Shown in pieces: positions 17,550 through 26,039 of a stretch of 41,544 bases of DNA. Within the stretch, counting starts at the first letter, position 1; each line of letters begins with the position of its first letter. The stretch lies in NCBI GenBank assembly GCA_028688815.1, contig JAQTXJ010000012.1:1-41544 (forward strand). Direction: 5' to 3'. Position numbers and translations under genes: made by a program. This stretch comes from a bacterium (GTDB lineage: Bacteria; Hydrothermota; UBA3073; JACQXS01; JAQTXJ01). A model generated the notes under the pieces. It ran no database searches. It was not told where the DNA came from and was given only the letters and a program-made list of their open reading frames with translations.

Positions 17550-17631
17550 CAAGTTTTCAATATGAAATTAATTCATTTTGCTAACAAATTATAAAATATT
17601 AGGAAATATACGAGTTTTTATACTTTTATAC

Positions 17632-17659
17632 TTGACAAGATAATAAAATAGGGTATTGA
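17632..17659 (+). promoter_or_regulatory. Promoter of the RRM protein gene
   Basis: TTGACA (17632-17637) is followed after 16 nt by TATTGA (17654-17659). The leader is about 90 nt, long enough for post-transcriptional control as seen for some RNA-binding proteins. Confidence 0.5.
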
Positions 17660-17756
17660 ATAAAGGTGTATTGATTATAACGTTTTAGTAAGAAGTTGGG
17701 GTGGGATGGTTTTTGTTCATAGCCTTTCATTTCCAGAGCAGTAAAAAAGGAGAGAG

Positions 17757-18203
17757 ATGGGAAAGAAATTGTATGTAGGGAATCTTCCCTACGAAGTGAC
17801 AAATACTCAGTTACAAGAGTTATTTGCCAAAGCAGGAAAAGTTGAATCCGTAAATATAATTATGGATAACTTCTCCGGCAGAAGTAAGGGATTTTGTTTT
17901 ATTGAAATGTCAAGCGACGAAGAAGTCGTAAAGGCATCGGAAATGTTTAACGGCTATGAACTTTCCGGGAGACAGATCGTAGTAAACGAAGCAAGACCGA
18001 AACCCGAATTCAAAAGCAGAGAAGGCGGTGGCGGTGGTGGTTATTCATCAGGCGGCGGCGGCGGATATGGTGGCGGCGGCGGATATGGTGGCGGCGGTGG
18101 CTTCGGTGGCAGAGGCGGCGGTAGAGGTGGCAGAGATGGCGGTAGAGGTGGCAGCAGAGGCGGCAGAGGCGGAAGCAGAGACAGCGGCAGAGGTGGAAGA
18201 TAA
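17757..18203 (+). CDS. RRM-glycine-rich RNA-binding protein
   Basis: The 148-residue protein has one RNA-recognition motif (residues 3-82) with RNP2 LYVGNL (5-10) and RNP1 KGFCFIEM. The glycine/arginine-rich tail of about 58 residues contains RGG and GYGGGGG repeats. Bacterial proteins of this type occur in cyanobacteria and several FCB lineages and are often cold-induced RNA chaperones. The tail is expected to be disordered and to bind RNA non-specifically. The codons of the tail are GC-rich (GGC, GGT) compared with the AT-rich surroundings. A Shine-Dalgarno AGGAGAG precedes the ATG, and a strong terminator follows. Confidence 0.9.
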   Translation: MGKKLYVGNLPYEVTNTQLQELFAKAGKVESVNIIMDNFSGRSKGFCFIEMSSDEEVVKASEMFNGYELSGRQIVVNEARPKPEFKSREGGGGGGYSSGGGGGYGGGGGYGGGGGFGGRGGGRGGRDGGRGGSRGGRGGSRDSGRGGR

Positions 18204-18241
18204 TTCTCTCCGATAAAGCCTAATTAAATAGAATTTTACTA

Positions 18242-18274
18242 ATGGGCAGATTGATGATAAGTCAATCTGCCCAT
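18242..18274 (+). terminator. Rho-independent-type terminator after the RRM gene
   Basis: A perfect 13-bp stem (ATGGGCAGATTGA with TCAATCTGCCCAT) encloses a 7-nt loop and is followed by a U-rich stretch TTCTATTTGTT. It separates the plus-strand RRM gene from the converging radical-SAM gene. Confidence 0.85.
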
Positions 18275-18299
18275 TTCTATTTGTTGTGGGGGATTTTAA

Positions 18300-19439
18300 T
18301 TAATTGAATTTTATATAAGTTTCCGCTTTTTTGAGTCTTTTGCCGGGTCTTCCTAAATCTTCTATGCTTTTTATTTTTGAGCCTTCTCCCCGGGCTTGAA
18401 GAATCAAATCCGATGTAATCAAGCCGAACCCCGGAACACGAAGAAGTTCGTATTTGTTTGCTTTGTTAATATTGACGGGAAAGAATTCGGGATGGCTTTT
18501 TGCCCAGATTTCTTTCGGGTCGGCAATTAGCGAAAGATTTCCGGTCGGGTCAAAAGGAATCTCATCTTCCCTGAAATTATATTTTCGTACCAGCCAATCC
18601 ACCTGATAAAGACGATGTTCCCTTGTTAAAATCTCATCATTCGTACGCGGAGAAAGTTCGCCGGGCAAATCAGGTTTACCGAGTCCCCGTTGGTATGCGC
18701 TGAAATAAACGCGATTAAGGTTTAATTTTTTATATAATCCCCAGGAATATTTTACGATTTCCTTGTCGGTTTCATCGGATGCGCCAACGATAAACTGTGT
18801 TGTTTGGGAGACTCTGCTGTAACGCGAGCCTTTTTCTGTTAACTTGCTAATCAACTGCATTGGATGAATAATATCTTTTATGTAGTTTTTCTTTGTGCTT
18901 AGATTGGAAAAATGTTTTTCGCCTGCCGTCTCTATATTAACGGAAACGGCATTTGCAAGTGTCACGGAATGTCTTATAGCTTCATCCGAAGCACCCGGGA
19001 TAACTTTTAAGTGTATATATCCTCTGAATCCTTGTTTCCTTAATATGGAAGCCGTTTCATTAATTTTGAGCATTGTATTATCGGGAGTGCCGATTACGCC
19101 GCTGCTCAGGAACAATCCCATAACTCTTCCTGCATTATAATATTCAAGAAATACTTTTGCGAGTTCTTCAGGAGGTATTGCGCATCTTCGTTGATCATTT
19201 TCTTCACGAAGGGGACAATATTTACAGTCATTGGCGCATACATTAGACATCAGGGTTTTGAAAAGTAATACTTCCCGCTTATCGGGAAGAACTACCGGAT
19301 AGACCCATTTGTCGTCTTTTGAACGGTGTCTGCGGTCGGCATCCTGCATACTGCAAGCGCAGGCAAGATCGTATTGTGAGTCCTGCGATAAGATTTGAAG
19401 TTTTTCCCGGGTATTGGGAGTTTTGTTTATAACGGCCAT
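18300..19439 (-). CDS. Radical SAM protein of the putative DNA modification/repair family (rSAM_link_UDG type)
   Basis: The 379-residue protein carries the radical-SAM cluster motif C68-x3-C72-x2-C75 (CANDCKYC). It has the conserved opening EKLQILSQDSQYDLACACS, LFLSSGV and YIHLKVIPGAS of the family annotated as putative DNA modification/repair radical SAM protein. The C-terminus (VNINKANKYELLRVPGFG) is a helix-hairpin-helix DNA-binding module. In many genomes the family is next to a uracil-DNA-glycosylase-like partner; here that partner is absent and the gene instead follows lexA by 72 nt in the same direction. This suggests SOS-linked expression. The reaction is unknown. Confidence 0.85.
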   Translation of the reverse strand: MAVINKTPNTREKLQILSQDSQYDLACACSMQDADRRHRSKDDKWVYPVVLPDKREVLLFKTLMSNVCANDCKYCPLREENDQRRCAIPPEELAKVFLEYYNAGRVMGLFLSSGVIGTPDNTMLKINETASILRKQGFRGYIHLKVIPGASDEAIRHSVTLANAVSVNIETAGEKHFSNLSTKKNYIKDIIHPMQLISKLTEKGSRYSRVSQTTQFIVGASDETDKEIVKYSWGLYKKLNLNRVYFSAYQRGLGKPDLPGELSPRTNDEILTREHRLYQVDWLVRKYNFREDEIPFDPTGNLSLIADPKEIWAKSHPEFFPVNINKANKYELLRVPGFGLITSDLILQARGEGSKIKSIEDLGRPGKRLKKAETYIKFN

Positions 19440-19451
19440 TTTAGTAAATTA

Positions 19452-19481
19452 TCGTCCCTGCTTGCGGCAGAGCAGGGACGA
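19452..19481. repeat. 11-bp-stem hairpin between lexA and the radical-SAM gene
   Basis: TCGTCCCTGCT pairs perfectly with AGCAGGGACGA around an 8-nt loop. It lacks a U-tract on the minus strand, so it may be an mRNA processing or stabilising element, or a repeat, rather than a terminator. Confidence 0.6.
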
Positions 19482-19511
19482 GTTTGTTGTAATATTACTG
19501 TAAAGCTAGTT

Positions 19512-20144
19512 TCATTCATCTGTTACATTTGGTATAGATGTTATTACTTTTCCTTGAATGTGGAAATCTCTATTTAGTACGATAGGTTTATGTTTTTTGT
19601 TTTTAGATTTAGGTTTCAATACAATTGCATTTGGAGAAGAATGAAATTCTTTTATAGTTGCTTCTTTATCAATCAGGGCAACAACAATATCTCCATTTTC
19701 TGCTGTAGTTTGTTGCCGCACAAGTACCAAATCGCCATTATTGATATTTTTTTCGTTCATAGAATCGCCTTCAACTTTGAGTAAAAAATATCTATGTGGC
19801 GGTCGTGCTAATTTTGTGGATACAGGTACCGTCATCTCAATATTTTCTTCGGCAAGCATTGGTGTTCCTGCCGCCACCGTTCCAATAAGCGGCACATCAA
19901 CCGTTTGTGCGTTTGCCTTATCGTCGGGGATGTTTTTTAAAAATCGGAGTTTGCCATCCAACTTGCGTTGCAAAATCTTTTTTTCTATCAGACCGTCAAT
20001 AATTATTGAAATAGAACGCGGTGATTGATACCCCATAGATACCATAAGTTCCCGCATAGACGGGGATTCTCCTCTTTGCATCATTGAATTGTAGATGTGA
20101 CGTATTGCCTCTAACTCTTTTATAGAAAATGGTATTTTTTTCAT
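19512..20144 (-). CDS. lexA: LexA SOS repressor
   Basis: The 210-residue protein has a winged-helix DNA-binding domain (about 1-70; SPSMRELMVSMGYQSPRSISIIIDGL) and a peptidase S24 domain. The self-cleavage site is Ala92-Gly93 (GTVAAG), the nucleophile Ser128 (GDSMNE) and the general base Lys165 (EATIKEF). It represses DNA-damage genes until RecA-stimulated autocleavage. Its promoter at 20153-20180 leaves at most a 2-nt leader. A perfect 8-1-8 palindrome covers the -35 box and is a candidate self-operator. A radical-SAM repair-type gene follows. It ends in TGA. Confidence 0.92.
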   Translation of the reverse strand: MKKIPFSIKELEAIRHIYNSMMQRGESPSMRELMVSMGYQSPRSISIIIDGLIEKKILQRKLDGKLRFLKNIPDDKANAQTVDVPLIGTVAAGTPMLAEENIEMTVPVSTKLARPPHRYFLLKVEGDSMNEKNINNGDLVLVRQQTTAENGDIVVALIDKEATIKEFHSSPNAIVLKPKSKNKKHKPIVLNRDFHIQGKVITSIPNVTDE

Positions 20145-20152
20145 TATACGGC

Positions 20153-20180
20153 GTTATACACTTTGAATAAAACTTGTCAA
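20153..20180 (-). promoter_or_regulatory. lexA promoter
   Basis: On the minus strand, TTGACA (20175-20180) is followed after 16 nt by TATAAC (20153-20158). The -10 box ends 8 nt before the ATG, so the transcript is expected to start at or next to the start codon. Confidence 0.65.
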
Positions 20181-20185
20181 GTTTT
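20169..20185. promoter_or_regulatory. Candidate LexA operator
   Basis: AAAACTTG-T-CAAGTTTT is a perfect 8-1-8 palindrome overlapping the -35 box of lexA, the position expected for autorepression. Part of the symmetry (CTTG/CAAG) comes from the -35 consensus itself, so it could be coincidental. Confidence 0.4.
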
Positions 20186-20216
20186 TTGTGGAACAAATTC
20201 CGAATTTGCCGCTAAA

Positions 20217-20244
20217 ACACGAAGGCGCGAAATTGCACGAAAAA
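20217..20244 (-). repeat. Degenerate CACGAA/GCGCGAA repeat track
   Basis: Units ACACGAA, GGCGCGAA and TGCACGAA follow each other. Read on the minus strand they resemble the TTCGTG/TTTGTG/TTTGCG tracks that fill intergenic spaces after 26.6 kb (for example at 32840-32865). Apart from the two promoters the rest of the 305-nt spacer 20145-20449 shows nothing. Confidence 0.5.
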
Positions 20245-20412
20245 TAAAAAAATATAGAATTAAAAAATAATAGATTGAAACTCGAATAACGAATTAATGA
20301 TAAACTTTAAAAACATAAGAAGTGCTAAAATCGTATTTTGCTTTAGTGGTATTTAGTGTATTGGTGTTTTTGTAGCTGGTTGATGAATCGCAGAAGGAAA
20401 TAAGGATTTTTG

Positions 20413-20442
20413 TTGACAAGGTAAGTTATTCTGGGGTAGGTT
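20413..20442 (+). promoter_or_regulatory. Possible promoter of the BtuB-like receptor
   Basis: TTGACA (20413-20418) is followed after 18 nt by TAGGTT (20437-20442). The -10 match is weak. Its position would start transcription at the ATG (20450), and no Shine-Dalgarno is present. Confidence 0.4.
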
Positions 20443-20449
20443 TAACACA

Positions 20450-22384
20450 ATGAAAATAATTTTTTGTTTGGTGGCTTCACTGTTTTTATCAATCCCATTA
20501 TATGCGGATATGTATGAATATGATGACTCTGTGCAATTATATATTCCAAAGGAAAGCGTTGTCTCTGCTGAAAAAATAGAAGAACCAATGGAAAATACGG
20601 GCAAGTGGATAACAATTGTTACTCGTGAAGACATAGAAAAAAACTTTGATATTACAGTGCTGGAGGCTATAAGAAATTTTTCAGGTCTTCATATAATTCC
20701 GAGAGGCCCTTTTGGCGGATATACGGAAACGCATTTAAGAGGTGGAAGATCCGGAGACGTTTTGGTGCTTATTGACGGTGTAAAAGTCAATAACCCTGCA
20801 TCTGTTAACAGGAGTTTTGATTGGGGTACACTTTCAACTTCTGCTGTAGAAAAGATAGAGATAATTCGTGGCCCTCAATGTGCATTATATGGTAGCGATG
20901 CAATTAGCGGGGTAATTAATATTATTACCAGAAAAGGTCAAAAAATTGTGACAGATAGCGGTAAATCATCAGTGATTAAAAGTTATGGAGAGGTTGTTTT
21001 AAGACCATGTTTTATCCCTACTGCCATAAAAGGTATGTATAGTATTTTTAGTGAGCGAGCTGGGTTCAGCGGCGCAACAAGCAATTTTGATTATTCGCTT
21101 TCTCTTTTTAATATTAATTCGGGAGGTTTGTCTCAGGCATTAGGCCCCGATAGTTTACCTGCACCGGAGAAAGATGGATATGTCAACAAAGAAGCGTTTA
21201 CCAAGTTAAATTTTTACCCGTTCAGTAATTTATCAATTGGATTAACTGGAGGGTACAGGGATTCAAAAACGGATGTTGATGCAGGACCATTTAGGGACGA
21301 TTCTAATGCCGTGACTTCCGTCACTTCTAAATTAGGTAGTTTTTTTATAAACCATAAATTAACAAATTCTTGGAATTATAAGTTAAGCGTAGCAGCAAAT
21401 AATATAGAAACGACGAATAAGGATGACCCCGATATGATTGACAGTACAAAGAGGAATGATTTTTATATGGGAAATTATATTGGAGGGGAATGGCAGAATA
21501 ATTTTAAGATTAATAAAAATCTTAATTTAGTAACCGGTTTTGAATATGCACAAGAGTCCGGGAAGTCTTGTGGGTGTGAGCGAAATATACATACTCAAGA
21601 TACTACTAATTTGCCTCTTAAATATCTATCTAACCGCAGTGCATATATAGAAATTATGCCTAATTACAGGAACATATTTTTTAATCTTAACGGTAGAATT
21701 GATGATTATGTAGCATTTGGAACTTATAAAACATGGCAGGCATCGTTGTCTTTTTTTGTTAATTCTACTCAAGTTAAAGCTAACTATGGGATTGGATTCA
21801 AGGCGCCTTCTCTTTACCAGTTGTTTAGTCCCCAGTATGGTAATAGCGAGCTTATTCCTGAAACGAATCATAGTTTTGATGTAGGAGGAGAAAGCAGGTT
21901 TAAGAACGGGATAATGAGTATAACGTATTATCACCAGCATATAGTAAATTCCATAGACCTTCTGGATAGATATAGGAATAGAGAACCGGGGCTAGAAATA
22001 TGTACGGAGGGAGTGGAGATTTATTATCTTCTGTATATTACGAAAGACATAAGCACGGACATATCATTTACCGGTCTGGATAAGATAAATGATGCAAAGG
22101 ATTATTTACTTTTACCTTCGCTTGATTATCGGTGGGGAATGAGTTACAAATGGTTTAATGTGAAATTTTGCTGTATTGGAAAACGCCAGGACATTGATTA
22201 TTTAAACGGTTCAACAGGGATTACGGATGTAAGGTCTTGTTCGCATATAGATTTAACGAATTCTTTCAAATTCAATGGAATAAAAATCAAGTTAAAAATA
22301 GAAAACCTGATAGATGATAAATCTATGGAAGCAGAAGGATATACTGCGACAGGGAGAGGCTTTACCATCGGGATTTCGTATTAA
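20450..22384 (+). CDS. TonB-dependent receptor, BtuB-like
   Basis: The 644-residue protein has a signal peptide (about 1-19). A plug domain follows (about 50-165; VLEAIRNFSGLHI, VLIDGVKVNNP, IEIIRGPQCALYGSDAISGVINIITRKG), then a beta-barrel ending in the aromatic residue of FTIGISY. Length and plug motifs fit the cobalamin/siderophore receptor group around BtuB. The ligand cannot be assigned: no corrinoid riboswitch or btu genes are visible nearby. It stands alone between lexA (divergent) and two tRNAs on the opposite strand. Expression may be from a leaderless mRNA. Confidence 0.82.
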   Translation: MKIIFCLVASLFLSIPLYADMYEYDDSVQLYIPKESVVSAEKIEEPMENTGKWITIVTREDIEKNFDITVLEAIRNFSGLHIIPRGPFGGYTETHLRGGRSGDVLVLIDGVKVNNPASVNRSFDWGTLSTSAVEKIEIIRGPQCALYGSDAISGVINIITRKGQKIVTDSGKSSVIKSYGEVVLRPCFIPTAIKGMYSIFSERAGFSGATSNFDYSLSLFNINSGGLSQALGPDSLPAPEKDGYVNKEAFTKLNFYPFSNLSIGLTGGYRDSKTDVDAGPFRDDSNAVTSVTSKLGSFFINHKLTNSWNYKLSVAANNIETTNKDDPDMIDSTKRNDFYMGNYIGGEWQNNFKINKNLNLVTGFEYAQESGKSCGCERNIHTQDTTNLPLKYLSNRSAYIEIMPNYRNIFFNLNGRIDDYVAFGTYKTWQASLSFFVNSTQVKANYGIGFKAPSLYQLFSPQYGNSELIPETNHSFDVGGESRFKNGIMSITYYHQHIVNSIDLLDRYRNREPGLEICTEGVEIYYLLYITKDISTDISFTGLDKINDAKDYLLLPSLDYRWGMSYKWFNVKFCCIGKRQDIDYLNGSTGITDVRSCSHIDLTNSFKFNGIKIKLKIENLIDDKSMEAEGYTATGRGFTIGISY

Positions 22385-22420
22385 GGTTTTGAAAAATTAG
22401 AAAATTGCCAACTTTAGATG

Positions 22421-22496
22421 GGTGGGTAACCGGATTTGAACCGGCAACATCTTGCTCCACAGGCAAGCGCTCTAACCGAGTTGAGCTATACCCACC
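22421..22496 (-). tRNA. tRNA-His (GTG)
   Basis: The minus strand folds as a cloverleaf: acceptor GTGGGTA/TACCCAC, an extra G at -1 opposite C73 as required for tRNA-His, and D-arm GCTC. The anticodon arm CTTGC-CTGTGGA-GCAAG gives anticodon GTG. The T-arm contains GGTTCAAATCC. The 3' CCA is not encoded. Confidence 0.95.
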
Positions 22497-22600
22497 ACAT
22501 ATTACAAATCAAAAAGAAAATATCAAAACTCAAATAAAAAAATAAACAACTAAAATTCTATCTTAAATCTAAACTTCGTGATCTATTACCAAGCATTGAG

Positions 22601-22661
22601 TCCCGCCTTGGCGGGATTGTCCAGCTTCGCTGGATAAGAATCCCTAATCCGCCTAAGGCGA
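22601..22661. repeat. Cluster of three small hairpins
   Basis: TCCCGCC-TT-GGCGGGA (22601-22616), TCCAGC-TTC-GCTGGA (22620-22634) and CGCC-TAA-GGCG (22650-22660) lie in a row between the two tRNA genes. Similar units recur in most intergenic regions of the right half. Confidence 0.65.
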
Positions 22662-22684
22662 AAAGAGTTTCTTACAAAATCTAA

Positions 22685-22757
22685 AGCGGGAGACGAGACT
22701 CGAACTCGCGACCCTAACCTTGGCAAGGTTATGCTCTACCAACTGAGCTACTCCCGC
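22685..22757 (-). tRNA. tRNA-Gly (GCC)
   Basis: On the minus strand, the acceptor GCGGGAG pairs with CTCCCGC, the D-arm starts TAGCTCAGTTGGTAGAGC, and the anticodon arm TAACC-TTGCCAA-GGTTA gives GCC. The T-loop is GTTCGAGTC. The 3' CCA is not encoded. Confidence 0.95.
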
Positions 22758-22919
22758 ATATACATATCAAATATTAGGAATTAAATATCAAAAATTAAAA
22801 AAAGCAACAAAAAAATTAAAAATCTCATAATAAAAGTTGGAATAGACCTCTGGTTCACAAATTCAAGTATCGGAATTCTAAATTAGACTTAATGAATCAA
22901 GTTTTTATAAATTATAATA

Positions 22920-25900
22920 TTATCCAAGTTTCCCGCAACAATTTTTGTATTTCTTACCTGAACCACAAGGACATGGGTCATTTCTGCCTACTTTATCATC
23001 ATTTCTTTTAAAAGTAACTACAGTTGACTGTTCTTGTGGTATTTCATGTCTACCTTGCATACCGCCAAATCCACCGCCCATATTTCTATGACGTTCAACT
23101 ATAGCAGGTGCAGGTGTTTGAGCATTGGCTACGTTCATAGCAGCAACTTCTTCTTTAACGGCTTTTGCCTGTGATTGAGCATTTTCATCGGCTTTTTGTT
23201 CCGCTTCTGTTCTTAGTCTAAGAGCGAATAGATTTCTGACTGTTTCTTTATTTACATTAGCAAGAAATTCTTCAAAGTACTGGAAAGCTTCTCTTTTATA
23301 TTCAATCAATGGGTCTCTTTGTGCATATCCTCGTAAGCCTATACCTTCTTTAAGAGCATCCAATTCGTATAAGTGGTCTCTCCAGTTCTTATCTATAACG
23401 TGTAACATAACCTGTTTTTCAAGGTCGCGCATAGTATCTGCTCCAATTTGTTGTTCTCTCATAGCATATAAGTTCAATATAGCATCTGTTAATTTTTCTT
23501 TTAAATCTTTTTTATCGGTATGTAATTTTTCTTCTTCGGAAATTCTGAAATCAAACATAAAAGTGGTTCGCAATTCTCTTGAAAATCCTTCCCAATCCCA
23601 CTTTTCAGGGTTATCACCTTCTATATAAATATCTATTATTGTATTTATGGCTTCATCAATTCGTGCTTTTGCTTTTTCTGAAAGGTCTTTGCCTTCAAGT
23701 ATTTCATCTCTAAGACCGTATGTAGCGTCTCTCTGGTAGTTCAGGACATTGTCGTATTCAAGAGCATGTTTTCTAATATCAAAGTTCCACATTTCAACTC
23801 TTTTTTGAGCGCCTTCGATTGCGCGGGTGATAAGTTTGTGTTCAATAGGCTCATTTTCTTTCGGTCCCCATCTATCCATAGCTCCGGCAATTCTGTCAGA
23901 ACCGAATAACCGCATTAAATTATCTTCCAGTGAGAGGTAGAATTTTGAGCTTCCCGGGTCGCCCTGTCTTGCGCATCTTCCTTTAAGCTGACGGTCAATT
24001 CTTCGTGCTTCGTGTCTTTCGCTTCCTATTATGTGCAATCCGCAGGGAAGCGCTTCCGCACATTTTTCTTTTCTTGTCCCTGTGGGGCACTTCGAACAAT
24101 CATCCACACAACCTATACAACACTTCTGGCAATGTATTACATCGTCGGTTAATTTGATGTCCGTTCCTCTACCTGCCATATTTGTGGCGATTGTAACTCT
24201 ACCCTTTTGTCCCGCGAGAGAGACCACTTCTGCTTCTCTCTGGTGTTGCTTCGCATTTAATACCTGGTGAGCTATACCTTTTCGATTAAGCATACGAGAT
24301 AAGGTTTCCGAGACATCAACGGAAGTAGTTCCTAACAGGACAGGCCTTCCCAACTTGTTCATTTCTTCTACTTCTTTTATAATCGCGTCATATTTTTCGC
24401 GTCTTGTTTTATATATGGCATCCTGATATTCAATTCTTCTGATTGGTCTGTTAGTTGGAATATTAATAACTTCCAGTTTATAAATATCAAAAAATTCTTT
24501 AGCTTCCGTCATCGCGGTTCCCGTCATACCTGCCAATTTTTCATACATTTTGAAGTAATTTTGCAGAGTGATTGTAGCAAATGTTTGGGTTTCGGATTCA
24601 ACTCGCACTCCTTCTTTAGCTTCAAGTGCCTGGTGCAAACCATCCGAGTATCTTCTGCCCGGCATAAGTCTGCCTGTAAATTCGTCAACGATTATGACTT
24701 TATTTTCCTGTGTAACGTAATCTACGTCTTTTTCAAACAAGGAATATGCTTTTAATAATTGGTTTATAGCGTGCAAGCTTTCTGATTTTTCGGCATAACT
24801 TCTTTCCATTGCCTGTTTAGCGACAAATTTTTCTCTCGGCGATAATGCCTGGTTTTTATCTATGATAGGTAGCTCGTAGAATAAGTCCGGCAATGTAAAG
24901 AAATCCTGGTTTCCCGGGGAAATAATTTCTCGCCCTTTTTCCGTTATGTTTACGGCGTTTCCTTTCTCATCTATAGTATAATAAAGTTGTTCCTCTAATT
25001 TATGAAGTTCGGTTTCTTCTTTTTTGATGCTTGTTTTTTGGGCAAGTTCTCCGCCGATTAATTTCTTTTCCGTAACTTCAAGTAGTTTTAATACCTTGCC
25101 TTCTTTTTTAAGTTTCATTAACTTATTGTTTTTGGGAGAACCTTTTTGAACGATAAACAATTTTTTCCCTGCTTCTTCTTCCTTGTCTTCGTTTAATAGT
25201 TTTTCGGCTTCAGCTACCAATTGGTTACAGAAGAGAGTTTGTTTATGAACCATACGTTCAACCGTAGGTTTAAGTCTTGCATATTCTCGGTTTATGACAT
25301 GTTCAACCGCGCCGGAAATTATAAGCGGCGTTCTTGCTTCATCAATAAGAACGGAGTCAACTTCGTCTACGATGGCATAATTGTGCCCGCGCTGGACTTT
25401 GTCTTCCAATCTCCAGACCATATTGTCTCTAAGGTAATCGAACCCAAATTCATTATTGGTTCCATAAGTAATATCGCAGTCATAATGTGGTTTTCTTTCT
25501 TGCGGACTCATTCCATTCTGTATGCACCCTACCGAAACGCCAAGAAAATTGAATACTCCACCCATCCACTGGCTGTCTCTGTTTGCAAGATAATCATTTA
25601 CGGTTACAAGATGACATCCGTTACCCGTAAGTGAGTTAAGATACAATGGCATAGTGGCGACAAGAGTTTTCCCTTCACCTGTGGCCATTTCGGAGATTTT
25701 CCCCTGGTGTAAAACTATTGCGCCGATAAGCTGGACATCAAAAGGAACCATATTCCATTCCCATTCCCTGTCCGTAACCATCCATCTCCTGCCGACAAGT
25801 CTTCTGCAGGCGTCTTTCACGACGGCATAAGCTTCCGGGAGTAAATCGTCTACTGTTTCACCGGCTTTAATTCGTTCTCTAAATTCGATAGTTTTATGTT

Positions 25901-26036
25901 GAAGTTCTTCATCTGTTAGGGTTTGCAGGGTATTAAAGACTTTATTAATTTTTTCTACGGTAGGTAATATTTTTTTGACAACTCTTTCATTGTGAGACCC
26001 GAGTATACCAGCTATGGAGGTTAAAAAATTAGCCAT
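22920..26036 (-). CDS. secA: Preprotein translocase ATPase SecA
   Basis: The 1038-residue SecA has the Walker A motif in ATGEGKT (about 117-123) and a preprotein cross-linking domain with a long lysine/glutamate-rich insertion (about 262-355). NBD2 contains TNMAGRGTDIKL, followed by helical scaffold and wing domains. The C-terminal zinc finger CPCGSGKKYKNCC would bind SecB or ribosomes. A second, cysteine-rich insertion (from about residue 635, HCQKCCIGC...CSKC...C...PCGLH) interrupts NBD2 directly before GLHIIGSERHE. SecA drives export of the many secreted proteins seen here. It starts 3 nt after the stop of the ACT-domain gene and is evidently co-transcribed with it. Confidence 0.97.
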   Translation of the reverse strand: MANFLTSIAGILGSHNERVVKKILPTVEKINKVFNTLQTLTDEELQHKTIEFRERIKAGETVDDLLPEAYAVVKDACRRLVGRRWMVTDREWEWNMVPFDVQLIGAIVLHQGKISEMATGEGKTLVATMPLYLNSLTGNGCHLVTVNDYLANRDSQWMGGVFNFLGVSVGCIQNGMSPQERKPHYDCDITYGTNNEFGFDYLRDNMVWRLEDKVQRGHNYAIVDEVDSVLIDEARTPLIISGAVEHVINREYARLKPTVERMVHKQTLFCNQLVAEAEKLLNEDKEEEAGKKLFIVQKGSPKNNKLMKLKKEGKVLKLLEVTEKKLIGGELAQKTSIKKEETELHKLEEQLYYTIDEKGNAVNITEKGREIISPGNQDFFTLPDLFYELPIIDKNQALSPREKFVAKQAMERSYAEKSESLHAINQLLKAYSLFEKDVDYVTQENKVIIVDEFTGRLMPGRRYSDGLHQALEAKEGVRVESETQTFATITLQNYFKMYEKLAGMTGTAMTEAKEFFDIYKLEVINIPTNRPIRRIEYQDAIYKTRREKYDAIIKEVEEMNKLGRPVLLGTTSVDVSETLSRMLNRKGIAHQVLNAKQHQREAEVVSLAGQKGRVTIATNMAGRGTDIKLTDDVIHCQKCCIGCVDDCSKCPTGTRKEKCAEALPCGLHIIGSERHEARRIDRQLKGRCARQGDPGSSKFYLSLEDNLMRLFGSDRIAGAMDRWGPKENEPIEHKLITRAIEGAQKRVEMWNFDIRKHALEYDNVLNYQRDATYGLRDEILEGKDLSEKAKARIDEAINTIIDIYIEGDNPEKWDWEGFSRELRTTFMFDFRISEEEKLHTDKKDLKEKLTDAILNLYAMREQQIGADTMRDLEKQVMLHVIDKNWRDHLYELDALKEGIGLRGYAQRDPLIEYKREAFQYFEEFLANVNKETVRNLFALRLRTEAEQKADENAQSQAKAVKEEVAAMNVANAQTPAPAIVERHRNMGGGFGGMQGRHEIPQEQSTVVTFKRNDDKVGRNDPCPCGSGKKYKNCCGKLG

Positions 26037-26039
26037 ATC

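Noticed and set aside
20450-22384. Naming the receptor btuB with cobalamin as ligand
   Set aside because: Plug motifs are shared by many small TonB receptors, and no cobalamin riboswitch or transport genes are nearby.
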